64,000 nt of DNA from Nonomuraea sp. SYSU D8015 (GCF_008065375.1 NZ_VJYI01000016.1:1-64000), one strand, 5' to 3'; shown: positions 27,020 through 35,617, numbered from the stretch's first letter. Translations and numbers: made by a program. Notes: a model not told the origin generated them from the letters alone.

Positions 27020-27600
27020 CAGCGCCGACGGGTAGGCCCCGCGGCCGCCTGTTCGCGGTCCTCGTCGTGCTGGCGGCCGTGATCTACGCGGCCGACCTCA
27101 TCACCAAGACGGTGGTGCTGGAGACGCTGGAGGGCAAGGCGCCGCTGGTCGTGATCCCGGAGGTCCTGCAGTTCCGGGTGATCTTCAACTCCGGCGCCGC
27201 CTTCAGCATCGGCACCGGCATGACCTTCGTCTTCACGCTGATCGCGGCTGCGGTCGTGGTGGCCATCGTGCGCACGGCGCGCAAGCTCGGCAGCCGCGCC
27301 TGGGCGGTCACGCTCGGCCTGCTCCTCGGCGGGGCGCTCGGCAACCTCACCGACCGGTTGCTGCGCTACCCGTCGGGGTTCGGCCGCTCCACGCAGCTGC
27401 AGGGGCACGTCGTCGACTTCATCGAGGTGCTCCCGGGGCACTTCCCGATCATCGACTACTTCCCCATCTTCAACATCGCCGACTCCGCGATCGTCTGCGG
27501 CGGCATCCTGGCGGTGTTCCTGGCCTGGCGCAACGTGCAGATCGACGGCACCAAGGAGACCAAGGAGACGGACGGCGAGGGGGGCGAGAAGAGTGGCTGA
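26983..27600 (+). CDS. lspA: Lipoprotein signal peptidase (signal peptidase II)
   Basis: This inner-membrane aspartic protease removes signal peptides from prolipoproteins. Four membrane helices are visible (starting FAVLVVLAAVIYAADLITK), with the catalytic Asp residues in NLTDRLLR and FNIADSAIVCGG, and the conserved RVIFNSGAAFS loop. The start is uncertain: no ATG, GTG or TTG lies between the dksA-like stop and the first helix. The nearest in-frame start is GTG 26983 inside the dksA-like gene, with GAGGG seven bases upstream, giving 205 residues and a 37-bp overlap. The C-terminus is unusually charged (DGTKETKETDGEGGEKSG). It overlaps rluD by 8 bp. Confidence 0.9.
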   Translation: MRGLQAEGGAPVAAPTGRPRGRLFAVLVVLAAVIYAADLITKTVVLETLEGKAPLVVIPEVLQFRVIFNSGAAFSIGTGMTFVFTLIAAAVVVAIVRTARKLGSRAWAVTLGLLLGGALGNLTDRLLRYPSGFGRSTQLQGHVVDFIEVLPGHFPIIDYFPIFNIADSAIVCGGILAVFLAWRNVQIDGTKETKETDGEGGEKSG

Positions 27601-28522
27601 GCAACGGAGCCTGCCCGTCCCCGACGGGCTGGAGGGTGAGCGGCTCGACGCCGCACTCTCGCGGCTGTTCGGCTTCTCCCGCACCCGCGCCGCCGAGCTC
27701 ATCGGCGCCGGCGAGGTGCTGGTCGACGGCCGCCAGCCGGCCAAGTCCGACCGCGTCCACGCGGGCGCGTGGCTGGACGTGACCCTGCCGCCGCCCGTCA
27801 CCACGCCCATGCCGGTGGCCGAGCCGGTGCCCGGCATGACTGTCGTGTACGAGGACGACGACATCGTCGTGGTCAACAAGCCCATCGGGGTGGCCGCCCA
27901 CCCGACCGTCGGCTGGACGGGCCCCACCGTGATCGGCGGCCTGCTCGGGGCCGGCCACACGATCGCCACCAGCGGAGCCGCCGAGCGCCAGGGCATCGTC
28001 CACCGCCTGGACGCCAACACCACGGGCGCCATGGTGGTGGCCAAGAGCGAGCACGCCTACTCGCGGCTCAAGCGCGCCTTCAAGGAGCGTACGGTCGACA
28101 AGCGCTACCACGCGCTGGTGCAGGGGCATCCCGACCCGTTCAGAGGCACGGTCGACGCGCCCATCGACCGGCACCCGTCGGGTGACGGCAGGTTCGCGGT
28201 CGTGGCCGGCGGCAAGCCCTCCGTCACCCACTACGACACCGTCGAGGCGTTCCGCGCGGCCTCGCTGCTGGACATCAAGCTGGAGACCGGGCGCACCCAC
28301 CAGATCCGCGTGCACATGGCGGCGCTGCGCCACCCGTGCGTCGGCGACCTGCTCTACGGCGCCGACCCCACGCTCGCGGCCCGGCTGGGGGTCACCCGGC
28401 AGTGGCTGCACGCCGTGGCGCTCGGGTTCGAGCACCCGTCCACGGGGGAGTGGATGTCGTTCAGCACCGACTATCCGCAGGACCTGCAGAAGGCCCTGGA
28501 CATCGTCCGCGCCGAGTCCTGA
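27593..28522 (+). CDS. rluD: RluA/RluD-family ribosomal large-subunit pseudouridine synthase
   Basis: The 309-residue product has an N-terminal S4 RNA-binding domain (about 14-75, ERLDAALSRLFGFSRTRAAELI) followed by the synthase core with the catalytic Asp in GIVHRLDANTTGAMVVAK, then TGRTHQIRVHMAALRHPCVGDLLYG. It should convert uridines of 23S rRNA to pseudouridine; the exact sites are inferred from RluD. The GTG start lies within the end of lspA, so the genes are coupled. Convergent with the next kinase gene. Confidence 0.93.
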   Translation: MAEQRSLPVPDGLEGERLDAALSRLFGFSRTRAAELIGAGEVLVDGRQPAKSDRVHAGAWLDVTLPPPVTTPMPVAEPVPGMTVVYEDDDIVVVNKPIGVAAHPTVGWTGPTVIGGLLGAGHTIATSGAAERQGIVHRLDANTTGAMVVAKSEHAYSRLKRAFKERTVDKRYHALVQGHPDPFRGTVDAPIDRHPSGDGRFAVVAGGKPSVTHYDTVEAFRAASLLDIKLETGRTHQIRVHMAALRHPCVGDLLYGADPTLAARLGVTRQWLHAVALGFEHPSTGEWMSFSTDYPQDLQKALDIVRAES

Positions 28523-28631
28523 GCCCCCGCCGCGCCTCCCGCACGGCGGGCATGCCGGCGGGGATCACCACCGGCAGGTCGATCTCGCTCATGCCCCGGA
28601 GACAGGGGCGGGGACCGCCGGGGGCGCACGG

Positions 28632-30023
28632 TCAGCCGGCCCGGCCGCCCTTCTGCTTCTTCTTCTGCGCGTCCGTCGCCCGGCCGTTGCCGGAGCCGCC
28701 GGAGTCGTCGGAGTCGTCCGAGCCCTCGCCGGAGCCCTCGCCGGTGCCCTCGTCCGACCCGTCGACCTCGCCGGGCTTCTGGGTGGGCGACTCCTGCTTG
28801 TCCTTCTTGGACTTCTCCGGCGTCGGCTCCTCGGTGGGGGTCTTCCGCTCGTCCGACGGGGTCCTCGGCTGCCCCCTGGTGGGCGGCGGGCTGCTGCGCG
28901 GCGCCGGCGGCTCGTACGTGGACTCGGGCGACGCGGGCACGGCGGGCGCCGTCTGGGTGTCGTTCTCCGTGGGCGCCGAGGACGGCTCCTCGGACGGCGA
29001 CGGGACGGAGGGCGTGGTGACCACGGCGGGCACGGGCTTGGGGGAGTGCACCGGGCCGGAGGGACGGCTGGACCACCAGGCGGCGCCGCCCGTGACCACG
29101 GCCACCAGCAGCGCGCCGCCGCCGATCGCGGCCAGCGGCAGCCGGCGCCGCCGTCCCTGGACCGCCGTGGCCGGGACCTGGACCGGCCCGGTCCGCTCGG
29201 GCACGCTGCCCGCCAGGATCGCGGTCAGCCGCCGCTCGGCCTCCTCCAGCGTCATGCGCTCGGCCGGGTTCTTGCGCAGCAGGCCCAGCAGCACGGGGCC
29301 CAGCACGCCGGCTCGGGCCAGCGGCTCCGGCTCGGCGTGCATGACCGCGCCGAGCGTGGCCAGCGCGTTGTCCCGCTGGAACGGCGAGTGGCCCTCGACG
29401 GCCATGTACAGCGTCACGCCCAGCGACCACAGGTCCGACGCGGGCCTGGCCGAGCCGCCCGCCGCGCGCTCGGGCGCCATGAAGGCGGGGGTGCCGATCA
29501 GGATGCCCGTCCTGGTGACCGGCGCCTCGTCCTCGGTGGTGGCGATGCCGAAGTCGGTGAGCACCGCCCGGCCGTCCTCGGCGAGCAGCACGTTGTCCGG
29601 TTTGACGTCCCGGTGCAGCACCCCGGCCGCGTGCGCCGCGCGCAGCGCCTCCAGCAGCTGCAGCCCGATGCTCGCGGCCTCGGCCGGGGACATCGGGCCG
29701 TCCTCGCGGATCACGTCGCCCAGCGTGCGGGACTGGACGAGCTGCATGACGATCCACGGGTGGCCGCGCTCCTCCAGCACGTCATAAACGGTCGCCACGC
29801 CGGGGTGCGCCACCCGGCCGGCCGCTCTGGCCTCCCGGAACGTGCGCACCGAGAACACCTCGCGCTCGGGCTCGTTCAGATCAGGCGGCGGCAGCACCTC
29901 TTTCACGGCGACGTCGCGGCCGAGCACCTCGTCGTGCGCCTGCCACACCTTGCCCATGCCGCCCTTGCCGATCATCTTGAGCAGGCGATATCTCCCGCCG
30001 ATCATCCCCGCTGAATCGGACAT
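28632..30023 (-). CDS. Membrane Ser/Thr protein kinase with long acidic/proline-rich tail
   Basis: The product has 463 residues. The kinase domain carries IGKGGMGKVW, Lys41, HRD 137-139, DFG 157-159 and GTPAFMAPE. One membrane helix spans about 295-317. The outer part (about 320-463) has no folded domain: it is rich in Pro, Ser and Thr, then in Asp, Glu and Gly (DGSDEGTGEGSGEGSDDSDD), and ends in a basic KKKQKGG patch. It begins 9 bp after azlD and looks like the last gene of the 35406-28632 array. The tail suggests a cell-wall-spanning stalk rather than a ligand domain. Confidence 0.9.
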   Translation of the reverse strand: MSDSAGMIGGRYRLLKMIGKGGMGKVWQAHDEVLGRDVAVKEVLPPPDLNEPEREVFSVRTFREARAAGRVAHPGVATVYDVLEERGHPWIVMQLVQSRTLGDVIREDGPMSPAEAASIGLQLLEALRAAHAAGVLHRDVKPDNVLLAEDGRAVLTDFGIATTEDEAPVTRTGILIGTPAFMAPERAAGGSARPASDLWSLGVTLYMAVEGHSPFQRDNALATLGAVMHAEPEPLARAGVLGPVLLGLLRKNPAERMTLEEAERRLTAILAGSVPERTGPVQVPATAVQGRRRRLPLAAIGGGALLVAVVTGGAAWWSSRPSGPVHSPKPVPAVVTTPSVPSPSEEPSSAPTENDTQTAPAVPASPESTYEPPAPRSSPPPTRGQPRTPSDERKTPTEEPTPEKSKKDKQESPTQKPGEVDGSDEGTGEGSGEGSDDSDDSGGSGNGRATDAQKKKQKGGRAG

Positions 30024-30032
30024 GCATGACGG

Positions 30033-30344
30033 CTACCCCAGAAGTATCCGGGCAAGCGCGGTGACGACCGCCGCGGCCGCCAGGACGACGAGGAACGGCG
30101 CCCTGAGCAGCAGCGCCACGGCCGCCGCCCCGAGCCCGGCCGTGCGGGCCGGATCGACGTGCAGCCCGCCCTCCTCCGTGAACACCTGCACCGCGATCAG
30201 CGCCGCCAGCAGCGCCACCGGCACCAGTTCCGCGAACCTGCGCACGCCCGGATGGTCCAGCACCCTCCGGGGCGCCGCCAGCCCGGCCAGCTTCAGCGCG
30301 TAGCAGCCCGCGCAGAGCGCGGCGATGGCCCACCACAACGTCAT
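30033..30344 (-). CDS. azlD: AzlD-family branched-chain amino-acid exporter subunit
   Basis: This 103-residue protein with four membrane helices (MTLWWAIAALCAGCYALKLAGL, VPVALLAALIAVQVF, and two more) is the small partner of AzlC; the pair exports branched-chain amino acids or analogues. Its ATG overlaps the azlC stop by 4 bp. Such coupling is the rule for azlCD. It sits between an AraC-type regulator gene and a kinase gene in one array. Confidence 0.9.
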   Translation of the reverse strand: MTLWWAIAALCAGCYALKLAGLAAPRRVLDHPGVRRFAELVPVALLAALIAVQVFTEEGGLHVDPARTAGLGAAAVALLLRAPFLVVLAAAAVVTALARILLG

Positions 30345-31003
30345 CGCGCCATCACCACCAGGACCGCAGCGGCGGACAGCAGCACCGGCACGCCGGGCGG
30401 CAGGAACGGGGTGGCGCACAGCGCGACCGCGACGGCGACCGCGGCCAGCCGGCGCAGCTCCGGGCCGGACGCCAGCCGCGGCCACAGGATGGCCAGGAAC
30501 GCGGCCGGGCCCACCGCGTCCAGGCCCAGCACACCCGGGTCGCCCAGGAACGACGTGCCGAACGCGCCCGCCAGCGTGGTGAGGTTCCAGGTGACGTACA
30601 GGCTGGCGAACGTGGCGACGAATCCGGCGCGGGCCGCCGCGGGGTCCGGCTGGGCCAGGGAGACGGCCGTGGTCTCGTCGATCACGCCCTGCGCGGCCAC
30701 CAGCCGGCGCACGCCGCGCACCCGCAGCAGGTCGGCCAGGCGCAGGCCGTACAGCGTGTTGCGGCTGCCGAGCAGCAGCGCGCCCGCGGTGGCGGCCACC
30801 AGGTCCCCGCCGGCGCCGACCGCGCCCGTCAGCGCGAACTGCGAGGCCCCCGTGAACGCCAGCAGGCTCAGCACGCAGGCCTGCGGCACGCTCAGGCCCG
30901 CGGTGACCGCGGCGGCCCCGAAGGCGACCCCGGACAGCCCCACGGCCAGGCCCATGCCGAGACCGTCCCGCACGGCGGCGGAACGATGTGTTGTCTGATC
31001 CAT
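30341..31003 (-). CDS. azlC: AzlC-family branched-chain amino-acid exporter subunit
   Basis: This 220-residue membrane protein has the AzlC signature DGLGMGLAVGLSGVAFGAAAV, FTGASQFALTGAVGAGGDLV, LLGSRNTLYGLRLADLL and DETTAVSLAQ. It forms the exporter core with AzlD. The start ATG at 31003 is 11 bp after the AraC gene stop, which suggests that regulator and exporter are co-transcribed. A true ribosome site is weak, in line with coupling. Confidence 0.92.
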   Translation of the reverse strand: MDQTTHRSAAVRDGLGMGLAVGLSGVAFGAAAVTAGLSVPQACVLSLLAFTGASQFALTGAVGAGGDLVAATAGALLLGSRNTLYGLRLADLLRVRGVRRLVAAQGVIDETTAVSLAQPDPAAARAGFVATFASLYVTWNLTTLAGAFGTSFLGDPGVLGLDAVGPAAFLAILWPRLASGPELRRLAAVAVAVALCATPFLPPGVPVLLSAAAVLVVMAR

Positions 31004-31014
31004 GGGGCGAGAGG

Positions 31015-31869
31015 CTAGGTGGTGAGGGAACCGCCGGTCTTGTACGTTCCTGCGGCACGCTGGTAGGCGGCGGGCGGCACGCCCACGATGCGGCGGAAAT
31101 GCCGGGTGAGGTGGGCCTGGTCGGTGAAGCCCACTTCGGCGGCCACCAGCGCCGGCCGCATCCCGGACTCGAGCAGCCGGCGCGCCCGGCCGACCCGCAA
31201 CGACGTCAGGTACGCGTGCGGTGGCAGACCCGTCGCCTCCTTGAACGCCCGCAGCAGCGGGAACGGCCTCGCCCCCACCGCGTCCGCCAGGTCCTCCAGC
31301 GTCGGCGGGTCCAGCAGGCTCGCGTTCAGCAGGTCGAGCGCCTCCCGGACGGCCCGGCGGCCCTCCCGGGGCGGTGCCGTGTCCGGCCGGGGCGTGGCGT
31401 GCCGGGCCAGCAGCCGGGCGAACAGCGTGCGGCTCAGCGTCGAGGCGGCCAGCGCGTCGCCCCGCTCGGCCGCCCGGTGCGCGCCGGCCAGCAGCGCCGC
31501 CACCGGATCGTCGCGCACGACCTGCTCGGGGAAGTGCGGCGTCCCGAACGGCGCGCCCAGCTCGGCCGCGATCCCCGCCAGGGCGTCGATCGACGGGTAG
31601 AGCATGCGGTACGACCACCCGCCCGGCGTGCCCGCCTGACCGGTGTGCACGGCCTCGGGGTTGACCAGCACCAGCTCTCCCGCGGCCGCCCGGTGGGTGG
31701 TGCCCCGGTAGTCGAACTCCTCGACGCCGGAGACGATGAGGCCGATGGCGTAGCCGTCGTGGACGTGCCGGGAGAAGCGGTGCGTGACGTACCGGGCCCT
31801 GAGCAGGTCCGTCTCCGGCACCGCCGGGTGCCGCCAGAAATGCGCCTGCTCTTTCGCCTCGGGTCTCAC
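31015..31869 (-). CDS. AraC-family regulator with cupin sensor domain
   Basis: The 284-residue product has an N-terminal AraC-like cupin (HVHDGYAIGLIVSGVEEFDYRG, AGELVLVNPEAVHTGQ) and a C-terminal pair of helix-turn-helices (LEDLADAVGARPFPLLRAFKEATGLPPHAYL, LVAAEVGFTDQAHLTRHFRRIVGVPPAAYQ). Fusions of this type commonly regulate the adjacent LysE- or AzlC-type exporter. Its GTG start overlaps the stop of the upstream kinase (GTGA), so kinase and regulator are translationally coupled, which invites the idea of phosphorylation control; that part is inference. Confidence 0.9.
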   Translation of the reverse strand: MRPEAKEQAHFWRHPAVPETDLLRARYVTHRFSRHVHDGYAIGLIVSGVEEFDYRGTTHRAAAGELVLVNPEAVHTGQAGTPGGWSYRMLYPSIDALAGIAAELGAPFGTPHFPEQVVRDDPVAALLAGAHRAAERGDALAASTLSRTLFARLLARHATPRPDTAPPREGRRAVREALDLLNASLLDPPTLEDLADAVGARPFPLLRAFKEATGLPPHAYLTSLRVGRARRLLESGMRPALVAAEVGFTDQAHLTRHFRRIVGVPPAAYQRAAGTYKTGGSLTT

Positions 31870-33536
31870 AGCGGTTTGAAGGTCTTCGCGAACGTCGTGA
31901 AATAGCGCCGGTCCTGGGCCCACCGGGAGTCGAGGGTCTCCCAGTAGAGGGCGTAGGGGCGGCCGTCGGCGGTGCGGAAGCCGCGGTTGATCACGTGGAT
32001 CAGCTTTCCGTCGCGGACCCTCGTGAACTCCCAGTCGGCGGCCGCGCGGCCGAGGTATTTCGTGGAGGTGATGCCGATCTTGGTGTACTCGCGGAACTCG
32101 CCCTTCTGCTGGATCTCCCGTTCCAGGGCGGCCCACTGCTTGGCCGGGTCGACCCAGACCATCTCGGGCACGGTCCACTCCACGATCAGCGTCCCGGGGG
32201 TGCCGGGGCCGGAGATGGAGATGCTGTCCCTCTTGGGGTTCTTCTTGGCCTGCCACTCCTTGGGCACGGCGATCGAGAACCGGCCCACCTCGCTCGTGAA
32301 CGTCCGCCAGCCGGCGGGCACCGTCCGGGCGGGCGTCGTCGCCGAGCTCTTCCCGGCGGTGGGCGAGGCGGTGGGCGAGGAGGTGGGGGACTGCGCGGAC
32401 CAGCTGTTGTAGAGCATCATCCCGCCCGTGCCCAGGACCGCCAGCGTGGCCAATGCGACGGGCAGCCCGATCCACAGCGCCTTGCGGGACCGCCGCGGAC
32501 CTTCCGGCACGGTCGGACGCGGCCGGCCGGCCGGAGGCCGCGCGTCGTGCGGTGAATCGGTTGTGGGGTGGGCCTGGTGGGCTCCACCCGCCGTGGGATG
32601 CATGGGGCGCGCTCCGGTGGCCGCCGGGTGGGCCGCGGGGGCGGGCGCCGGGGCGGGCGCCGGGGCGGGCGCGGGGGCCAGGCCGTGGGCGAACGGCATG
32701 GCGTGCTGAGGAGCCGGCATCGGGTGCCGGGCGGCGGCCGCGACCTCGTACAGCAGCCGGGCGGCCTCCTCGGCGGGCATCCGCGCGCCCGGGTCCCGGC
32801 GCAGCAGCCCCGTGATGACCGGCGTCAGCGCGCCGGCCCGCGACGGCGGCTCGGGCCGGTCGCGCAGCACCGCCGCCACCGTCGCCGCCCACGAGTCGCG
32901 CCGGAACGGCGGCTGCCCTTCGACGGCCGCGTACAGCGTCGCGCCCAGCGCCCACAGGTCCGACTCCGGCCTGGCCGGCTCGCCGTTGAGCCGCTCGGGC
33001 GGCATGTACGCGGGCGTGCCCACCAGCCCGCCGGTCGCCGTGAGCCCCGCCTCGGCCTCCATCGAGGCGATGCCGAAGTCGGTGAGCACGACCCTGCCGT
33101 CGTGGGCGAGCAGCACGTTCTCGGGCTTGACGTCGCGGTGCAGCACGCCGGCGGCGTGCGCGGCCCGCAGCGCGTCCAGCACCATGCCGCCGATCATCGC
33201 GACCTGCCCGACCGGCAGCGGCCCCTGCTCCTCGACCGCCTGGGCCAGTGAGCGGGACCGGATGAGCTGCATGACGATCCAGGGGCGGCCGTCCTCCTCG
33301 ACGACGTCGTGCACGACGATCACCGAGGGGTGGTCGAGGCGGCCCGCCGCCCTGGCCTCCCTGATGGTCCTCTTGACGAGTTCGGCCCGCTTGGCGTCGC
33401 CGACGCCCGTGTACCGCACCTCCTTGATCGCCACCGTGCGGTCGAGCAGTTCGTCATAGGCCCGCCACACCACGCCCATGCCGCCCTCGCCGAGCGGCTC
33501 AATGAGGCGATAGCGGTTACTGACCTGCCTTTCCAC
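31866..33536 (-). CDS. Membrane Ser/Thr protein kinase with C-terminal sensor domain A
   Basis: The product has 556 residues. The kinase domain shows LGEGGMGVVWRAYDELLDRTVAIKEV, GVLHRDVKPENVLL, LTDFGIAS and GTPAYMPPERL. An Ala/Pro/His-rich linker with a repeated AP motif, a membrane helix (about 350-373) and a Ser/Thr-rich stalk follow. The outer domain (about 400-556) includes GRFSIAVPKEWQ, YLGRAAADWEFTRVRDGKLIHVINRGFRTADG and ALYWETLDSRW. That domain is homologous to the one in the kinase immediately upstream, so the two arose by tandem duplication. The GTG start is 10 bp after the upstream stop. Confidence 0.9.
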   Translation of the reverse strand: MERQVSNRYRLIEPLGEGGMGVVWRAYDELLDRTVAIKEVRYTGVGDAKRAELVKRTIREARAAGRLDHPSVIVVHDVVEEDGRPWIVMQLIRSRSLAQAVEEQGPLPVGQVAMIGGMVLDALRAAHAAGVLHRDVKPENVLLAHDGRVVLTDFGIASMEAEAGLTATGGLVGTPAYMPPERLNGEPARPESDLWALGATLYAAVEGQPPFRRDSWAATVAAVLRDRPEPPSRAGALTPVITGLLRRDPGARMPAEEAARLLYEVAAAARHPMPAPQHAMPFAHGLAPAPAPAPAPAPAPAAHPAATGARPMHPTAGGAHQAHPTTDSPHDARPPAGRPRPTVPEGPRRSRKALWIGLPVALATLAVLGTGGMMLYNSWSAQSPTSSPTASPTAGKSSATTPARTVPAGWRTFTSEVGRFSIAVPKEWQAKKNPKRDSISISGPGTPGTLIVEWTVPEMVWVDPAKQWAALEREIQQKGEFREYTKIGITSTKYLGRAAADWEFTRVRDGKLIHVINRGFRTADGRPYALYWETLDSRWAQDRRYFTTFAKTFKPL

Positions 33537-33546
33537 GCAGAGCAGC

Positions 33547-35406
33547 CTACTTGGCCGGTTTGAAGGTCGCGTTGAACCCCTCGAAGAAGTCGTAGTCGTC
33601 CTTCCAGTGGCTGTTCAGCGTGTGCCAGTAGATCGCGTACGCCTCCCCGCCGGTGGTGGTGAAGCCCCGGTTGCGCACGCGGGTCAGGCCCGTGTTCGTC
33701 TTCCACGTGAAGTCCCAGTCCGCGGCGGCCTTCATGTAGCCCATGAGCTCGTCGTCGTCGAGCTTCTTGATGTCGAGCTTCTCGTAGCCGCCGAAGTTGT
33801 GCTTGAGGCTGGGCTCCTGCTTCTTCCAGTCCTTGTACGGGTCCGTGCCGGGCTTCTTGGCCTTGTCGATCATGACGTACGCGTTCGAGGCCGCCCCCGG
33901 GCCCTTGAACCTCACCCAGGTGCCGCCGCGTTCCCACACGTCCCAGCCCTTGGGCAGGCCGATGGAGAAGCCCAGTTTCTTGTCCTTGTACATCTTCCAG
34001 CCCTTCGGCAGCGGGTCGGCCTCCTTCGTGGGGCTCGGGCTGGGGCTGGTGGTCACGGTCGGGCTCGGGCTGGTGCTCGGCGACGCCGACGGGGAGGCCG
34101 ACGGTGGCGGGGAGGCGCTCGGCGAGCTGCTCGGCGGGCTGCTCGGAGGGGACGGCGACGGCGTCTCCGGCACGGCGGCGGCCTGCTGCGAGGTGCCGGG
34201 GTCCGGCGTGCCGTCGTCGGGGGCCGAGCGCAGGCCGAGGTAGCCGCCCATGCCCGCGACCAGCACGACCGCCACGGCCGCCGCGATGACCGGGCCGGGC
34301 CGGCGCTGGTCGGCCCGGCCCGCGTCCATGGTGGACTCGGCCGGCGGCGGCGGGTCCACGGTCGCCGGGGTGAGGCGCGCGCCGGTCTCCGGCACGGCCG
34401 GGGCGGGGACGAGGTTCGGGTCGGTCGGCGTGTCGTCCTCGACCGGCACCGGACGCGGCGTGGGCTGGTACGGCGGTTTACGCGGCTTGGGCGCCGCCTT
34501 GCGGGGCTCCGGCGTGGTGCGCGCCTTGGGCGTCGTCGCCTCGAGCTCTTGCGCCGCGGGGAACTGCGCCGTCGGCGCCGGGCTCGTCTGCGCGATCGCC
34601 CGGCGCAGCAGCCGCTCGGTCTCCTCGTACGTCAGCCGCTGGACCGGCTCCTTCCGCAGCAGCCCGCTGATCACGTCGGTGAGCGGGCCGGCGTTCCGCG
34701 CCGGGTCCGGCTCGTCGGTCAGCACGGCGTGCATCGTCGCCAGGGCCATGCCGCGCTCGTGCGGCGAGCGGCCCTCCACCGCCGTGTACAGCGTGGCGCC
34801 CAGCGACCACAGGTCCGACTCGCGCCGCGCGGGCAGGCCCTTGAGCCGCTCGGGCGCGATGAACGCCGGCGTGCCCGCCAGCCCCGTCACGGTCAGCTGC
34901 GTCTCGGTCTCGAGCGTGGCGATGCCGAAGTCGGTGAGCACGACCCTGCCGTCGTCGGCCAGCAGCACGTTCTCGGGCTTGACGTCGCGGTGCAGCACGC
35001 CGGCCTCGTGGGCGCGGTGCAGCGCGTCCAGCACGGCCAGGCCGATCTCGGCCACCCTCTTGGGCGGCAGCGGGCCCTCCTGCTTGATGACGGCGCCCAG
35101 CGAGCGCGACTGCACGAGCTGCATGACGATCCAGGGACGATCGTCCTCCTCGATCACGTCGTGCACGACGATCACGTTCGGATGCTCGAATCTGGCCGCC
35201 GCCCTCGCCTCGCGCATGGTGCGCCGGTTCAGGAGCTGCACTTCCTCGCCCAAGGCGGCCGCGTACCTGACCTCCTTGACCGCGACCGTGCGGTCGAGGA
35301 GCTCGTCATAGGCACGCCAGACGATGCCCATCCCGCCCCTGCCGATGGGTTCCTGCAGCTGGTAGCGGCCGGCGATGCGACGTCCGTCCTGCTTCCGATC
35401 CGACAT
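33547..35406 (-). CDS. Membrane Ser/Thr protein kinase with C-terminal sensor domain B
   Basis: The product has 619 residues from the ATG at 35406, chosen for a GAGG six bases upstream; ATG 35448 would add 14 residues. The kinase domain has IGRGGMGIVWRAYDELLDRTVAVKEV (Lys44), HRDVKPENVLL, LTDFGIAT and GTPAFIAPERL. A Lys/Pro-rich juxtamembrane part, one helix near 392-413, a Ser/Pro stalk and an outer domain (about 470-619: LGFSIGLPKGWDVWERGGTWVRF, KAAADWDFTWK, RNRGFTTTGGEAYAIYWHTLNSHW) follow. It is first in the leftward six-gene array and divergent from the aromatic-pathway attenuator. Confidence 0.9.
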   Translation of the reverse strand: MSDRKQDGRRIAGRYQLQEPIGRGGMGIVWRAYDELLDRTVAVKEVRYAAALGEEVQLLNRRTMREARAAARFEHPNVIVVHDVIEEDDRPWIVMQLVQSRSLGAVIKQEGPLPPKRVAEIGLAVLDALHRAHEAGVLHRDVKPENVLLADDGRVVLTDFGIATLETETQLTVTGLAGTPAFIAPERLKGLPARRESDLWSLGATLYTAVEGRSPHERGMALATMHAVLTDEPDPARNAGPLTDVISGLLRKEPVQRLTYEETERLLRRAIAQTSPAPTAQFPAAQELEATTPKARTTPEPRKAAPKPRKPPYQPTPRPVPVEDDTPTDPNLVPAPAVPETGARLTPATVDPPPPAESTMDAGRADQRRPGPVIAAAVAVVLVAGMGGYLGLRSAPDDGTPDPGTSQQAAAVPETPSPSPPSSPPSSSPSASPPPSASPSASPSTSPSPTVTTSPSPSPTKEADPLPKGWKMYKDKKLGFSIGLPKGWDVWERGGTWVRFKGPGAASNAYVMIDKAKKPGTDPYKDWKKQEPSLKHNFGGYEKLDIKKLDDDELMGYMKAAADWDFTWKTNTGLTRVRNRGFTTTGGEAYAIYWHTLNSHWKDDYDFFEGFNATFKPAK

Positions 35407-35477
35407 CAACGGCCTCAAACCCTCCTCTAGGCCAAGAAATACTCCCATAGGCCGGGATCAACGGCGACTCGCCGGAA

Positions 35478-35507
35478 GGACAGTCCGCCATCTGAGAATG
35501 ACTGTCC
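35478..35507. promoter_or_regulatory. Inverted repeat in the kinase/chorismate-mutase divergent region
   Basis: GGACAGTC at 35478-35485 is exactly complementary to GACTGTCC at 35500-35507, with a 14-bp spacer. It lies between the leftward kinase array and the rightward attenuator transcript and could bind a dimeric regulator of either. Confidence 0.4.
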
Positions 35508-35527
35508 AGCAGCTGAGTTGGTTCGGG

Positions 35528-35533
35528 TAGGGT
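35528..35533 (+). promoter_or_regulatory. -10 box of the aromatic leader transcript
   Basis: TAGGGT ends seven bases before the ATG of the leader peptide at 35541, so transcription should begin at or next to the ATG and the leader peptide would be read from a leaderless mRNA. No good -35 box is seen 16-18 bp upstream. Confidence 0.45.
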
Positions 35534-35540
35534 TCCACCT

Positions 35541-35597
35541 ATGACTTGTCGCTACGCGTTTACCGAGCCGGCTCCGGGAGGGCCGGTCGGCGGCTAG
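35541..35597 (+). CDS. Putative attenuator leader peptide (MTCRYAFTEPAPGGPVGG)
   Basis: An 18-codon frame ends in TAG and is followed 20 bp later by an intrinsic terminator and then the chorismate-mutase fusion gene. It carries Tyr (TAC) and Phe (TTT) codons two apart near its start, the amino acids made from chorismate via prephenate. TTT is a rare codon in such GC-rich DNA, as expected of a control codon. The peptide itself needs no function. The layout is that of a ribosome-mediated transcription attenuator; the alternative RNA pairings have not been computed. Confidence 0.65.
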   Translation: MTCRYAFTEPAPGGPVGG

Positions 35598-35617
35598 CGA
35601 CCACCTGGAGTCGGCAC

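Noticed and set aside
28523..28631. Short leftward frame MSEIDLPVVIPAGMPAVREARRG near 28590
   Set aside because: It looks like a gene start but runs at once antisense into rluD and stops after about 43 codons; no domain. At most a remnant of a lost gene.
34100..34200. Repetitive Ser/Pro coding stretch as an intergenic repeat
   Set aside because: It is the in-frame Ser/Pro stalk of the kinase at 33547-35406, not an independent repeat element.
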